Under the pieces are notes generated by a model. The model ran no database searches, had not been told where the DNA came from, and saw only the letters and a list, made by a program, of their open reading frames with translations. A stretch of 53,081 bases of DNA. Origin: an uncultured Oscillospiraceae bacterium (lineage in GTDB: Bacteria > Bacillota > Clostridia > Oscillospirales > Oscillospiraceae). The stretch covers positions 1 through 53,081 of the forward strand of contig CANQBC010000015.1 in assembly GCA_947589225.1 (NCBI GenBank), read 5' to 3'. The translations under genes and the position numbers were made by a program. Each line of letters starts with the position of its first letter. Positions within the stretch are counted from its first letter, which is position 1. Positions 36,008 through 43,907 of the stretch are shown one piece after another.

Positions 36008-36967
36008 TTACTTATAGAGGGTGGACATGGAGACCTCTTCGTAGACCCGGTCAATGGCCTCGGCAAACATGGGGGCGACGGAGAGGAAGCTGATCCTGTC
36101 GGACTTCTTGGACTCGATCTCGGGAATGGAGTCCAAAAGCACCAGCTCCTTGATGCAGCTTGCGTTGATGCGCTCGATGGCGGGGCCGGAGAGGACGGCG
36201 TGGGAGGCGCAGGCGTATACGTTCTTCGCCCCGCCGATCTCCACAAGGGCCTTGGCGGCGCCGCACAGGCTTCCGGCGGTGTCCACCATGTCGTCGAAGA
36301 GGATTACGTCCATGCCCTCCACCTGGCCGATGATGTTCATGACCTCGGACTGGTTGGCCCTCTCCCGGCGCTTGTCCACAATGGCAAGATTCAGGCCCAG
36401 CCGATGGGCAAAATTGCGGGCGCGGGCCACGGAGCCCACGTCGGGGGAGACCACCATCACGCCGGGGTTGTTCTCGCCGAATTTTTTGGCGTAATACTCG
36501 GCAAAAATAGGCGCCCCGGCCAGATTGTCCACGGGAATGTCAAAAAATCCCTGGATCTGGGGGGCGTGAAGATCCATCGTCAGCACCCGGTCGGCACCGG
36601 CGGAGGTGATGAGATTGGCAACAAGCTTTGCGGAGATGGGGTCGTGGCTCTTGGCCTTGCGGTCCTGACGGGCATAGCCGAAGTAGGGCATCACGGCGGT
36701 GATGCGTCCGGCGGAGGCGCGGCGGCAGGCGTCGATCATCACCAGAAGCTCCATCAGGTTGTCGTTTACGGGCGCGCAGGTGGACTGCACAAGGAACACG
36801 TCGGAACCGCGGACCGTCTCGTAGAGGGACAGCGACACCTCGCCGTCGGAGAAGTGGGAGACGGTCATGTCGCCGAGACGCGTGCCCATGTTGCGGCAGA
36901 TGGCGTCGGCCAGCGTCCTGTTGGAATTGCCTGAAAAAATCTTGATATCCTTGCCATGTGAGATCAT
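36008..36967 (-). CDS. prs: Ribose-phosphate pyrophosphokinase (PRPP synthetase)
   Basis: Makes PRPP from ribose 5-phosphate and ATP, the donor used by PyrE and other transferases. The 319-aa class I enzyme has the metal/PRPP signature LTMDLHAPQIQGFFDIPVDN near residue 128, VSPDVGSVARA, and DDMVDTAGS for the ribose 5-phosphate loop. GGAGG lies 9 bases before the ATG at 36967; an in-frame extension upstream of this is rejected. First gene of a prs-pth operon. Confidence 0.97.
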   Translation of the reverse strand: MISHGKDIKIFSGNSNRTLADAICRNMGTRLGDMTVSHFSDGEVSLSLYETVRGSDVFLVQSTCAPVNDNLMELLVMIDACRRASAGRITAVMPYFGYARQDRKAKSHDPISAKLVANLITSAGADRVLTMDLHAPQIQGFFDIPVDNLAGAPIFAEYYAKKFGENNPGVMVVSPDVGSVARARNFAHRLGLNLAIVDKRRERANQSEVMNIIGQVEGMDVILFDDMVDTAGSLCGAAKALVEIGGAKNVYACASHAVLSGPAIERINASCIKELVLLDSIPEIESKKSDRISFLSVAPMFAEAIDRVYEEVSMSTLYK

Positions 36968-37081
36968 AGGTTTTTCCTCCGGTAATTTTGGTACTTCTAT
37001 CTTAGCACAAACGGGGAGGAAAGTGGTGACAAAAAAGAGAGAAAGTTTCGACATTTTTCGGTCAAAAACGCCCATGAGAAT

Positions 37082-37771
37082 TTACAGGACTAAAATGTCA
37101 AAGACGCGCAGTGTCCCGTTCGAGACACGAAAGCGCACGTCGAAGCCCCCGTAGCTGAGCCCGTACTCCCGCCCGGGATCGTGCTGATAGGAGGGGCGGG
37201 GGTCGTGGGACAGGATGTCCAGGAGCGCCAGGTACTTCTCCTCCGGGAGACGGGCGGCGAGAGAGGCGGGGAAGTCCACGGTCAGGCGCCTTTCCGGGAG
37301 GGCGTCCGTATAGCCGCCCACGGCGTCGGGATGGGAGTCGGCGTAGGGCAGATAGGGCTTTATGTCAAAGACCGGCGTCATATCCGTCATGTCGGCGCCC
37401 GCCACCACCAGCGCGGGGCCGTCGGGGGCGTCCCGCTCCACCCGGACGAGCTTTACACAGGAGAGGCCCACCGGGTTGGGGCGGTATGGCGAACGGGTGG
37501 CAAAGACGCCCACGCGCTCGTTGCCGCCCAGCCGGGGCGGGCGTACCGTGGGGGACCAGCCGGTCTTGCGCACCCGGTCAAAGCCCCATATGAGCCACAG
37601 GTGTGAAAACCCCTCGATGCCGCGAAGGGCGTCGGGATTCCGAAACTCCGGCTCAAACACCACCCGCGAGGTCACGTGTTCGGCCAGGCCCGCCTGGCGC
37701 GGAATGCCGAATTTGTCCGTAAAGTCGCACCGAAGGCGCGCGACGACTTTCATGAACACGCTTTCAGACAT
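37082..37771 (-). CDS. trmO: TrmO-like tRNA (t6A37) methyltransferase
   Basis: A 229-aa protein of the TsaA/TrmO family, which methylates N6-threonylcarbamoyladenosine at position 37 of tRNA-Thr with SAM. Seen: HLWLIWGFDR, the VGVFATRSPYRPNPVGLS core, and DIKPYLPYADS, the characteristic blocks. The start could be the ATG at 37771 (GGTGA nearby) or TTG at 37789. The upstream region is unusual, with two inverted repeats. Confidence 0.9.
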   Translation of the reverse strand: MSESVFMKVVARLRCDFTDKFGIPRQAGLAEHVTSRVVFEPEFRNPDALRGIEGFSHLWLIWGFDRVRKTGWSPTVRPPRLGGNERVGVFATRSPYRPNPVGLSCVKLVRVERDAPDGPALVVAGADMTDMTPVFDIKPYLPYADSHPDAVGGYTDALPERRLTVDFPASLAARLPEEKYLALLDILSHDPRPSYQHDPGREYGLSYGGFDVRFRVSNGTLRVFDILVL

Positions 37772-37850
37772 ACGATCACCGTCCGTCAAAGGGAAATGAG
37801 AGCAAGGTCATTATACCGTCCTCGCATTGCGGGGATGGTATATTCGCCGT

Positions 37851-37886
37851 GTTTTTCGGTTCCCGGCGCAAGCCGGGGAGAAAAAC
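37851..37886. promoter_or_regulatory. Stem-loop in the trmO upstream region
   Basis: GTTTTTC and CCCGGC pair with GCCGGG and GAAAAAC, with a small internal loop (GGTT opposite GA) and a GCAA tetraloop. It would lie in a trmO leader if transcription begins at the -10 near 37,941. It looks like a terminator-type hairpin and might act as an attenuator. Confidence 0.45.
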
Positions 37887-37898
37887 GGCTGAAAATAA

Positions 37899-37943
37899 GG
37901 TATAATATCCGCGAATGCGGTATACATACGCGGATATTATACC
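37899..37943. promoter_or_regulatory. 15-bp perfect inverted repeat with -10 hexamers on both strands
   Basis: GGTATAATATCCGCG (37899-37913) and CGCGGATATTATACC (37929-37943) around a 15-base spacer. Each arm contains TATAAT reading outward on its own strand. The minus-strand copy has TGGACA 17 bp upstream (37964-37959), a good promoter for trmO; the plus-strand copy has no -35. It could also be an operator. Confidence 0.65.
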
Positions 37944-37993
37944 CCGGACGATTCCGTTTGTCCAGAGAAGAGCGCCGTTTGTCCGCCCCGCTC

Positions 37994-38022
37994 TTGCCAA
38001 TCGGGGAAAGATGGCTTATAAT
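37994..38022 (+). promoter_or_regulatory. Sigma-A promoter of the two-gene FAD protein operon
   Basis: TTGCCA (37994-37999), 17-bp spacer, TATAAT (38017-38022), 32 bp before the ATG. Confidence 0.82.
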
Positions 38023-38054
38023 TCAAGGCAAAGGTAAAGGTAAGGGGGGAGACC

Positions 38055-39254
38055 ATGGATATACTGATCGTGGGCGGGGGCGCGTCCGGCCTCGCCGCCG
38101 CCATAGAGGCGGCAAAATACGGTAATGTGACCGTCCTGGAGCGGGCCGGGCGCGTGGGGCGCAAGCTGGCCGTCACCGGGAACGGGCGGTGCAACCTCAC
38201 CAATCTTTCCGTGGGCCAGGAGCATTACCACGGCGGGGAGCCGGGGTTTTCGCGCTATGCCCTGGAGCGGTTCGGCCCGGAGGAGACGCGGGAATTTTTC
38301 CGCGGCCTGGGCCTTGTGACGGTGGCGGAGCCGTCGGGGCGGGTCTACCCCCACTCCGACCAGGCGGGGAGCGTGGTGGACGTGCTGCGTCTGACCGCCG
38401 CCGGGCGGGGCGTGAAGCTCCAGTGCGGCGTGGAGGTTCGCCGGATCCGGCGGGAGCAGGGGGGCTTCGCGGCGGAGACGGACGCGGGGCTTTTCCGGGC
38501 GGACAGGGTCATCGTGGCCGCCGGCGGCGCGGCATCGCCCCGGGTCGGCGGCTCGGAGGCGGGCTACCGCCTTTTGGAGGGACTGGGACACACGCGCACA
38601 AGGCTTACCCCGTCTCTTGTCCAGCTCAAAACGGAGAACGCCTTCACCCGCCCGCTGAAGGGCGTCCGCGCCGACGCGGGGGTGGAGGTGGAGCGCGGCG
38701 GCAGGACCGTGGCGGCCAGCGCCGGAGAGGTGCAGTTTACGGACTACGGCCTGTCGGGCCCCGCGATCTTTGAGGTCTCCCGCGACGCGGCCCGGTCTCC
38801 GGGGTGCGTCATAAGGCTTGACCTTCTGCGTCAGGTGGGGCTTTCCGAGCTTGTCTCCATGCTCGGACAGCGCCGGGACATGGGGCTTACCAACGAAAAC
38901 CTCTTCACCGGCATCCTCCACAACAAGGTGGGCCGCACCCTGGTCACCGGGCTGGGCTGGCCCCTGGCCGCGCCCGTCTCCGCCCTTACGGAGGAGGACC
39001 TTCTGCGGGCGGCGCGGGCGGTCAAGGGGGTGACGCTGCGCGTCACCGGGAGCATGGGCATGGAGGGCGCTCAGGTCACCGCCGGGGGCGTGAGGACGGA
39101 GGAATTTGACCCGGAGACCATGGAAAGCCGCCTTGTGCCGGGGCTTTTCGCCTGCGGCGAGGTGCTGGACGTGGACGGGGACTGCGGCGGCTACAACCTC
39201 CAGTGGGCGTGGAGCTCCGGGAGGCTGGCCGGGAAGCTGGGGGCGTTGAGATGA
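38055..39254 (+). CDS. BaiN/YhiN-family flavoprotein
   Basis: A 399-aa HI0933-like FAD protein. Seen: the dinucleotide motif IVGGGASGLAAAIEAAK at the N terminus, GRKLAVTGNGRCNLTN near residue 38, and a C-terminal ACGEVLDVDGDCGGYNLQWAW. Relatives include BaiN, linked to bile-acid dehydroxylation in some clostridia, and widespread proteins of unknown role; assigning a bile-acid role here would be speculation. Its stop overlaps the next FAD gene (ATGA). Confidence 0.88.
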   Translation: MDILIVGGGASGLAAAIEAAKYGNVTVLERAGRVGRKLAVTGNGRCNLTNLSVGQEHYHGGEPGFSRYALERFGPEETREFFRGLGLVTVAEPSGRVYPHSDQAGSVVDVLRLTAAGRGVKLQCGVEVRRIRREQGGFAAETDAGLFRADRVIVAAGGAASPRVGGSEAGYRLLEGLGHTRTRLTPSLVQLKTENAFTRPLKGVRADAGVEVERGGRTVAASAGEVQFTDYGLSGPAIFEVSRDAARSPGCVIRLDLLRQVGLSELVSMLGQRRDMGLTNENLFTGILHNKVGRTLVTGLGWPLAAPVSALTEEDLLRAARAVKGVTLRVTGSMGMEGAQVTAGGVRTEEFDPETMESRLVPGLFACGEVLDVDGDCGGYNLQWAWSSGRLAGKLGALR

Positions 39255-40828
39255 TCCGGGTGCGCGATATTGCCCTGCCCGCCCGCGAGGACGGCGCGGA
39301 GGTCTTGAAAAGGGCGGCGGCCCGTAAGCTCGGCGTCCCGGCGGGGGAGCTGACGGAGCTGAAAATACGCCGCCGCTCGGTGGACGCCAGAAAAAAGAGC
39401 GACGTGCGCGTCATTTACACCGTGGACGCGGCTCTGGCCGGGAGCGAGGAGGCGGCGCTGAGGCGCTGCCGCGGCGACCGGGTGTCAAAAGCGGCGGATG
39501 AAATCTACGCCCCGCCCACAGGCGGGGAGCGACTGGAAAAGCGCCCGGTGGTCGCGGGCTTCGGCCCGGCGGGGATGTTCGCGGGGCTGGTGCTGGCGAT
39601 GGCCGGAGCGCGGCCCCTAATCCTGGAGCGGGGGCGGGACGTGGAGACCAGGGGGCGGGACGTGGAGCGCTTCTGGCAGACGGGCGTTCTGGACCCGGCC
39701 TCCAACGTCCAGTTCGGCGAGGGCGGCGCCGGGGCCTTCTCCGACGGGAAGCTCAACACCGGCATCAAAAATCCCCGGATCCAGTGGGTGCTGGATCGCT
39801 TCGTGGAATTTGGCGCCAGGGAGGACGTGGCCTATGAGGCCCGGCCCCATGTGGGCACCGACAGGCTGAAGATCGTGGTGAAGAATCTGCGGGAGCGGAT
39901 CCTCGCCCTGGGCGGCCAGGTTCGCTTTGAGTCGGCGGTGACGGGGATCGTAACGGACGGCGGGCGCGTCGCGGGGGCCGTGGTCAACGGCGCGGAGGAG
40001 ATAAAGTGCGACGCGCTGATCCTGGCCGCCGGACACAGTGCGCGGGACACCTTCGCCTGGCTTGACGCCCTGGGCGTGCCCATGGAGCCGAAGCCCTTCG
40101 CCATGGGCGTTCGGATAGAGCACAGGCAAAGCGAGCTGGACCGCTGCCAGTACGGCGGCTTTGCGGGGCTGCGCGCCCTGGGCGCGGCGGACTACCGGCT
40201 GGCGGTCCACACCCCGCGCGGCTCGGCCTACACCTTCTGCATGTGCCCCGGCGGCTACGTGGTGGCCGCCGCCTCGGAAGCCGGGGGCGTTTGCACCAAC
40301 GGCATGAGCTACTCCGGGAGAAGCGGGGAGAACGCCAACTCCGCCCTGCTTGTGGGGCTGGATGCGTCCGATTTCCCCTATCCCGGCGCGCTGGGGGGCG
40401 TGGCGTGGCAGCGGGAGCTGGAAAAGCGCGCCTTTGAGGCCGCGGGCGGGGACTACGCCGCCCCGGCCCAGACGGTGGGGGACTTCCTTGGAACGCCCGC
40501 GTCGCCGGGCGTGGAGCCCACGTACAGGCCGGGGGTGAGGTTCATGGATATGCACCGGATTCTGCCGGGGCGGATCACCTCGGCGCTGGAGCTGGCCCTG
40601 CCGGAGCTTGGAAGGAAGCTGCCTCTCTTTCAGGACATGGGAGCGGTGATGACGGGGCCGGAGACGCGAAGCTCGTCCCCGGTGCGCATCCTCCGGGACG
40701 CAAGCCGCCAGTCCCCCCTCCTCCGGGGCCTCTGGCCCTGCGGCGAGGGCGCGGGCTACGCCGGCGGCATCACCTCTGCGGCGGTGGACGGGATAATGAC
40801 CGCCGAGGCGGTGCTGGGCGTTCAATAA
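39251..40828 (+). CDS. FAD-dependent dehydrogenase family protein (COG2509-type)
   Basis: A 525-aa flavoprotein. Residues 1-85 form a small N-terminal domain with an RRRSVDARKKSDVRVIYTVD segment typical of this group. FAD binding follows with VAGFGPAGMFAGLVLA near 97, and a C-terminal PCGEGAGYAGGITSAAVDG. The substrate is unknown. It is translationally coupled to the preceding flavoprotein. Part of its 3' end is repeated downstream at 40912-40948. Confidence 0.85.
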   Translation: MIRVRDIALPAREDGAEVLKRAAARKLGVPAGELTELKIRRRSVDARKKSDVRVIYTVDAALAGSEEAALRRCRGDRVSKAADEIYAPPTGGERLEKRPVVAGFGPAGMFAGLVLAMAGARPLILERGRDVETRGRDVERFWQTGVLDPASNVQFGEGGAGAFSDGKLNTGIKNPRIQWVLDRFVEFGAREDVAYEARPHVGTDRLKIVVKNLRERILALGGQVRFESAVTGIVTDGGRVAGAVVNGAEEIKCDALILAAGHSARDTFAWLDALGVPMEPKPFAMGVRIEHRQSELDRCQYGGFAGLRALGAADYRLAVHTPRGSAYTFCMCPGGYVVAAASEAGGVCTNGMSYSGRSGENANSALLVGLDASDFPYPGALGGVAWQRELEKRAFEAAGGDYAAPAQTVGDFLGTPASPGVEPTYRPGVRFMDMHRILPGRITSALELALPELGRKLPLFQDMGAVMTGPETRSSSPVRILRDASRQSPLLRGLWPCGEGAGYAGGITSAAVDGIMTAEAVLGVQ

Positions 40829-40859
40829 AGTAGAAACGTATGGTCGGAGGGAGGGGATG

Positions 40860-40888
40860 GGAAGGGGAACCGTCAGGGTTCCCCTTCC
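40860..40888 (+). terminator. Terminator after the FAD protein operon
   Basis: GGAAGGGGAACC and GGTTCCCCTTCC, a perfect 12-bp stem with a 5-base loop. The following tract is AATTC, not a T-run. A second stem, CCCGTCGC/GCGACGGG (40899-40917), follows. Confidence 0.7.
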
Positions 40889-40911
40889 AATTCAATCACC
40901 CGTCGCAAAGC

Positions 40912-40948
40912 GACGGGATGCTGACCGCCGAGGCGGTGCTGGGACGTT
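40912..40948 (+). repeat. Partial duplication of the 3' end of the FAD gene
   Basis: About 37 bases match 40787-40822 (GACGGGAT..TGACCGCCGAGG and onward to CGTT) with two substitutions and one extra base. The copies are 125 bp apart and enclose the terminator hairpins. It may be a target duplication or a replication-slippage product. It borders copy D. Confidence 0.75.
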
Positions 40949-40969
40949 GACGGTATGCTCCCCTCCGGC

Positions 40970-41088
40970 CCTCGTCGTCGCGGATGCCGCTTAACCTCCG
41001 CCTGTGCGCAAGCGCAAAGGCTCAGGCGCTATCATCGCTCCTCCTCTCCCCACGCAATCTACGATTGCGCGGGGACCCCTTTTTTGAC
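40970..41088 (-). repeat. Dispersed structured repeat, copy D (H1, H3 and H4 lost)
   Basis: Read on the minus strand: TGTCAAAAAA joins directly to GGGGTCCCC, so H1 is deleted. Then come H2 CCCCGCGCAATC/GATTGCGTGGGG, GAGAGGAGGAGCGATGATAG and CGCCTGAG, a short hairpin CCTTTGCGC/GCGCACAGG, and GAGGTTAAGCGGCATCCGCG with ACGACGAGG. The last block is identical to copy C. The rest of the 356-bp gap (40,829-41,184) has only the hairpins described above and no gene. Confidence 0.78.
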
Positions 41089-41184
41089 AGCTCCCCTCAG
41101 AGAGTGGCGCCAAAGGGTGCGCCCGGAAGCGGGGTAATCCGCTATTTCAGCCCTTCATTCGCTTTCCCGCATTTTTCACGACGA

Positions 41185-42681
41185 TCAACCCTTCTCCATC
41201 CTTATTACCTTTGTGGCGATGCGCTCCGTGAACGCCCGGTCGTGCTCCACAAAGAGCATGGTGGGGCGATAGCGGGCCAGAAGCTCCTCAATCTGGATGC
41301 GGGAGATGACGTCCACGTAGTTGAGAGGCTCGTCCCAGATGTAGAGGTGCGCCCGCTCCGAGAGGCTGCGGGCCAGGAGCGCCTTCTTTTTCTGCCCCTG
41401 GGACCAGTCCTCCAGGGGCTTTTCAAACTGGATCCGCTCAAAGCCCAGCTTGCGAAGGATGGACTGAAAGACGGCGCGATCCAGGTCGAACCCGGCGGCG
41501 TAGTCCTCCAGCGAGCCGCGCAGGGCGGAAGCGTCCTGGCCGACGTAGGAGACGACGAGGTCCGAGACCTTTCGTATTTCCCCCGTGTGGGGGACGTCCT
41601 CCCCTAAAATCAGCCGGAGGAGGCTCGTTTTGCCGCAGCCGTTTGGCCCGGAGAGGGCGGCGCGGTCGCCGGGGGAGAGGTCGAAGGAGATATGGGCGCA
41701 GACGGGCCTGCCCCCGTAGGAGACGGAGACATCCCGGAGGGTGACCAGCTTCCCCGCCCGGTGGGCGAGGGGGACAAGCTTGATGTCCTCGTCACGCTCC
41801 AGGTTGTGAAGGAGCTTGGACTTCTCCTCCACCGCCCGCTCCCGGCGCTGGGCGATGGCGACGGCTCTGCGCTGCTGCTTGGCGGCTTTGGCGGCCTGCG
41901 CCGGCGCCCAGCCCTTTTTTGACTCGGCTTTGTCGGTATGGGAGACGTATTTGGCCCGTTCGGCCCTGTCAGACCACTGGGCGTGTTCCCGGGCCGCGTC
42001 GTTGAGCCGCGCGATCTCGCCTCGTAGCTTCTCGTTCTCGGAAAGCTCGTAGGCGTCCTGGCGCTTTTTGTTCTCCCACCAGGTGGAAAAGGAACCGCGT
42101 GTCACTTCGATATTCGCGCGGTTGATGCTCAGCGTGTGGTCGGTGCAGGCGTCCAGAAGCGCCCGGTCGTGGCTCACCAGGATGAAGCCGGACTTGCGGG
42201 CGAGGTAATCGCCCACCAGCGCGCGGGCGGCCATGTCCAGGTGGTTGGTGGGTTCGTCGATGAGGGGAAAGACGTCCTCGCGGGCGAAAAGCGCCGCCAG
42301 GGCGGCCCTGGTCTGCTCCCCGCCGGAGAGGGTGCGAAAGGGCCGGGAGAGCATCTCCCCGTCGATGCCCAGCTTGGCAAGCTCCCGCGTCAGCCGCCAC
42401 TCCTCGATCCCCGGAAGGGAGGCCGCAAGCGCGTCAAGCGTGGGGAGGGAGGGGTCCTCCACCCGGACGGGGAAATAGGCAAAGACGAGGCCGGGCGCGG
42501 AAATGGAGCCGGAATAGGGAAGCTCCCCCATGAGGCATCGGAGGAACGTGGTCTTGCCCCGCCCGTTGCGCCCGGTGAAGCCCAGCCGCCACGCCGAGTC
42601 CAGGCGGAAGGAGACACGTTCAAAGATGTTGTCGTGACTGCCCTCATAGGCAAATGAAAAATCTGTTACGTCGATAAGCAT
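41185..42681 (-). CDS. ABC-F ribosomal protection protein, Lsa-like
   Basis: A cytoplasmic tandem ATPase without membrane helices that frees ribosomes from bound antibiotics. The 498-aa length equals typical Lsa proteins. Seen: Walker A GRNGRGKTT and GPNGCGKTS, signatures LSGGEQTRA and WSQGQKKKA, Walker B FPLIDEPTNHLD and LYIWDEPLNYVD, and a charged linker rich in Lys/Arg/Ala (about 215-305). DEPLNYVDVISRIQIEELL closely resembles the Lsa/CplR group, which acts against lincosamides, streptogramin A and pleuromutilins; the actual spectrum is unknown. GGAGG precedes the ATG at 42681. Regulation is by an attenuator described separately. Confidence 0.88.
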   Translation of the reverse strand: MLIDVTDFSFAYEGSHDNIFERVSFRLDSAWRLGFTGRNGRGKTTFLRCLMGELPYSGSISAPGLVFAYFPVRVEDPSLPTLDALAASLPGIEEWRLTRELAKLGIDGEMLSRPFRTLSGGEQTRAALAALFAREDVFPLIDEPTNHLDMAARALVGDYLARKSGFILVSHDRALLDACTDHTLSINRANIEVTRGSFSTWWENKKRQDAYELSENEKLRGEIARLNDAAREHAQWSDRAERAKYVSHTDKAESKKGWAPAQAAKAAKQQRRAVAIAQRRERAVEEKSKLLHNLERDEDIKLVPLAHRAGKLVTLRDVSVSYGGRPVCAHISFDLSPGDRAALSGPNGCGKTSLLRLILGEDVPHTGEIRKVSDLVVSYVGQDASALRGSLEDYAAGFDLDRAVFQSILRKLGFERIQFEKPLEDWSQGQKKKALLARSLSERAHLYIWDEPLNYVDVISRIQIEELLARYRPTMLFVEHDRAFTERIATKVIRMEKG

Positions 42682-42752
42682 AATAACGCCTCCAATCAAA
42701 AAATGAAAATGAGCCGCGGGAAAGGATCCCACAGCTCATAAAAGGCGTTATT
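42682..42752 (-). promoter_or_regulatory. Attenuator terminator and RBS-pairing arms before the ABC-F gene
   Basis: In the mRNA, GAGCTGTGGGA and TCCCGCGGCTC (42737-42711) form an 11-bp stem with a short loop and are followed by ATTTTCATTTTTT, a Rho-independent terminator inside the leader. AATAACGCC (42752-42744) is exactly complementary to GGCGTTATT (42690-42682), which borders the ABC-F ribosome-binding site. The terminator lies between these arms. Read-through would be needed for expression. Confidence 0.82.
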
Positions 42753-42836
42753 GGCCCCATGAGAGTGAACGGACAGATTTTCCTTCCCGCTTACGGCGCT
42801 GAGGGCGCACCTCGCCCCTTGAACGCGCCTTTTTTG

Positions 42837-42857
42837 TTAAGCGAGATAGAAATTCAT
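42837..42857 (-). CDS. Six-residue leader peptide MNFYLA
   Basis: ATG-AAT-TTC-TAT-CTC-GCT-TAA, preceded by GGAGGTGA at ideal spacing and 28 bases after the -10 of a strong promoter. Too short for ordinary gene finders. Antibiotic-resistance ABC-F and erm genes often carry such peptides: ribosome stalling on the peptide in the presence of drug prevents the downstream terminator from forming. The arrangement here matches that plan, though stalling has not been shown for this peptide. Confidence 0.75.
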   Translation of the reverse strand: MNFYLA

Positions 42858-42884
42858 CCTTTCACCTCCGAATTTGATAGGGAG

Positions 42885-42913
42885 AGTATAACAGCCCCGG
42901 CGGGATTTGTCAA
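42885..42913 (-). promoter_or_regulatory. Sigma-A promoter of the ABC-F leader
   Basis: On the minus strand: TTGACA (42913-42908), 17-bp spacer, TATACT (42890-42885). It almost abuts the divergent promoter of the NYN gene. Confidence 0.85.
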
Positions 42914-42918
42914 GGGGG

Positions 42919-42947
42919 TTGAAACCAAAAGGGGAACGTGCTATAAT
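42919..42947 (+). promoter_or_regulatory. Sigma-A promoter of the NYN-LOTUS gene
   Basis: TTGAAA (42919-42924), 17-bp spacer, TATAAT (42942-42947). It predicts a leader of about 165 bases. Confidence 0.8.
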
Positions 42948-42955
42948 TATTAAAA

Positions 42956-43078
42956 CGGCAATTAAATTTTGCCGATTTAATAAAAGATTAAAACGCCGTT
43001 TTGTTCGCCGCTGTGCGGCGGCCGACAAATATAGGCGATATGACTCCCACAATCATTTGATCGCCGGAGTCATATCGC
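42956..43078 (+). promoter_or_regulatory. Structured leader of the NYN-LOTUS gene
   Basis: Three hairpins: CGGCAA/TTGCCG (about 42956-42974); a CCGC/GCGG stem (about 43010-43022); and a perfect 13-bp stem, GCGATATGACTCC (43035-43047) with GGAGTCATATCGC (43066-43078), around an 18-base loop. No known riboswitch class is recognised. No open reading frame is supported here. Confidence 0.55.
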
Positions 43079-43116
43079 GGCTTATCATGATCCTGATCTA
43101 CAAAGGAGGGAACAGC

Positions 43117-43896
43117 TTGCCGATCGTTCCGAATATCGCGGACAACAAGCGCCTGGCGGTGCTCATCGACGCGGACAACGTGCCCAGGGGGACGCTGGCC
43201 GGTATCATCCAGGAGGTGGCCATCTACGGCACCCCCACCGTCAAGCGCATCTACGGGGACTGGACGGGGCCCCACATCGCGGGGTGGAAGAACGCCCTTT
43301 TGGAGAACGCTGTGACGCCCATCCAGCAGTACAGCTACACCACCGGCAAAAACTCCACCGACTCGGCTATGATCATCGACGCCATGGACATCCTCTACTC
43401 TGAGCAGGTGGACGGGTTTGTGCTGGTGTCCTCCGATTCAGACTTTACGCGCCTGGCCATCCGCCTCCGGGAGGCGGGCATGACGGTCTTTGGCATCGGG
43501 GAGAAAAAGACGCCGGAGCCCTTCCGGGTGGCCTGCGACAAATTCATCTATATCGAGAACATCAAGCAGCCGGACGACGCCGCCCAGCAGGAGGAGACGA
43601 AGCCCGCCCGCGACAAGCGGGCAAAGCCGGCGGCCCAGAACGACAACCGCATCCCCAAATCCCTGGTGAGGCTCATCGCCCAGTCCGTGGCGGATCTGTC
43701 CGACGGGGAGGACGCGGTGTACATGGGGGAGCTGGGGAACCTCATTATGAAGAAGAAGCCGGACTTCGACTGCCGCAATTACGGCTTTAAGTCCCTTTCC
43801 GCCCTTATAAAATCCCTCGACCGGTTCGAGGTGGACTTCCGCCAGACGGCGGATCCCAACGTCAAGCACCCGTATGTACGGGACAAGGAGGCATAG
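43117..43896 (+). CDS. NYN-domain nuclease with C-terminal LOTUS/OST-HTH domain
   Basis: A 259-aa protein. The NYN domain (residues 8-145, PIN-like) has acidic residues in LIDADNVP, DSAMIIDAMDILY and SSDSDFTRL, the metal-binding set of RNA nucleases. A basic, Gln-rich linker follows, then a LOTUS/OST-HTH domain (about 180-245), expected to bind RNA. Probably an RNA-processing or decay enzyme. The start is TTG at 43117, 6 bases after AAAGGAGGG; the ATG at 43087 lacks such a site. The long structured leader hints at post-transcriptional control. Confidence 0.85.
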   Translation: MPIVPNIADNKRLAVLIDADNVPRGTLAGIIQEVAIYGTPTVKRIYGDWTGPHIAGWKNALLENAVTPIQQYSYTTGKNSTDSAMIIDAMDILYSEQVDGFVLVSSDSDFTRLAIRLREAGMTVFGIGEKKTPEPFRVACDKFIYIENIKQPDDAAQQEETKPARDKRAKPAAQNDNRIPKSLVRLIAQSVADLSDGEDAVYMGELGNLIMKKKPDFDCRNYGFKSLSALIKSLDRFEVDFRQTADPNVKHPYVRDKEA

Positions 43897-43907
43897 TACA
43901 GGCCCTT

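Noticed and set aside
38055-39254. Assigning a bile-acid role from BaiN similarity
   Set aside because: The family is broad, no other bai genes are in the window, and sequence motifs only show a flavoprotein.
42907-43116. N-terminal extension of the NYN protein
   Set aside because: The frame is open but crosses the promoter and hairpins; TTG 43117 has the only good ribosome-binding site.
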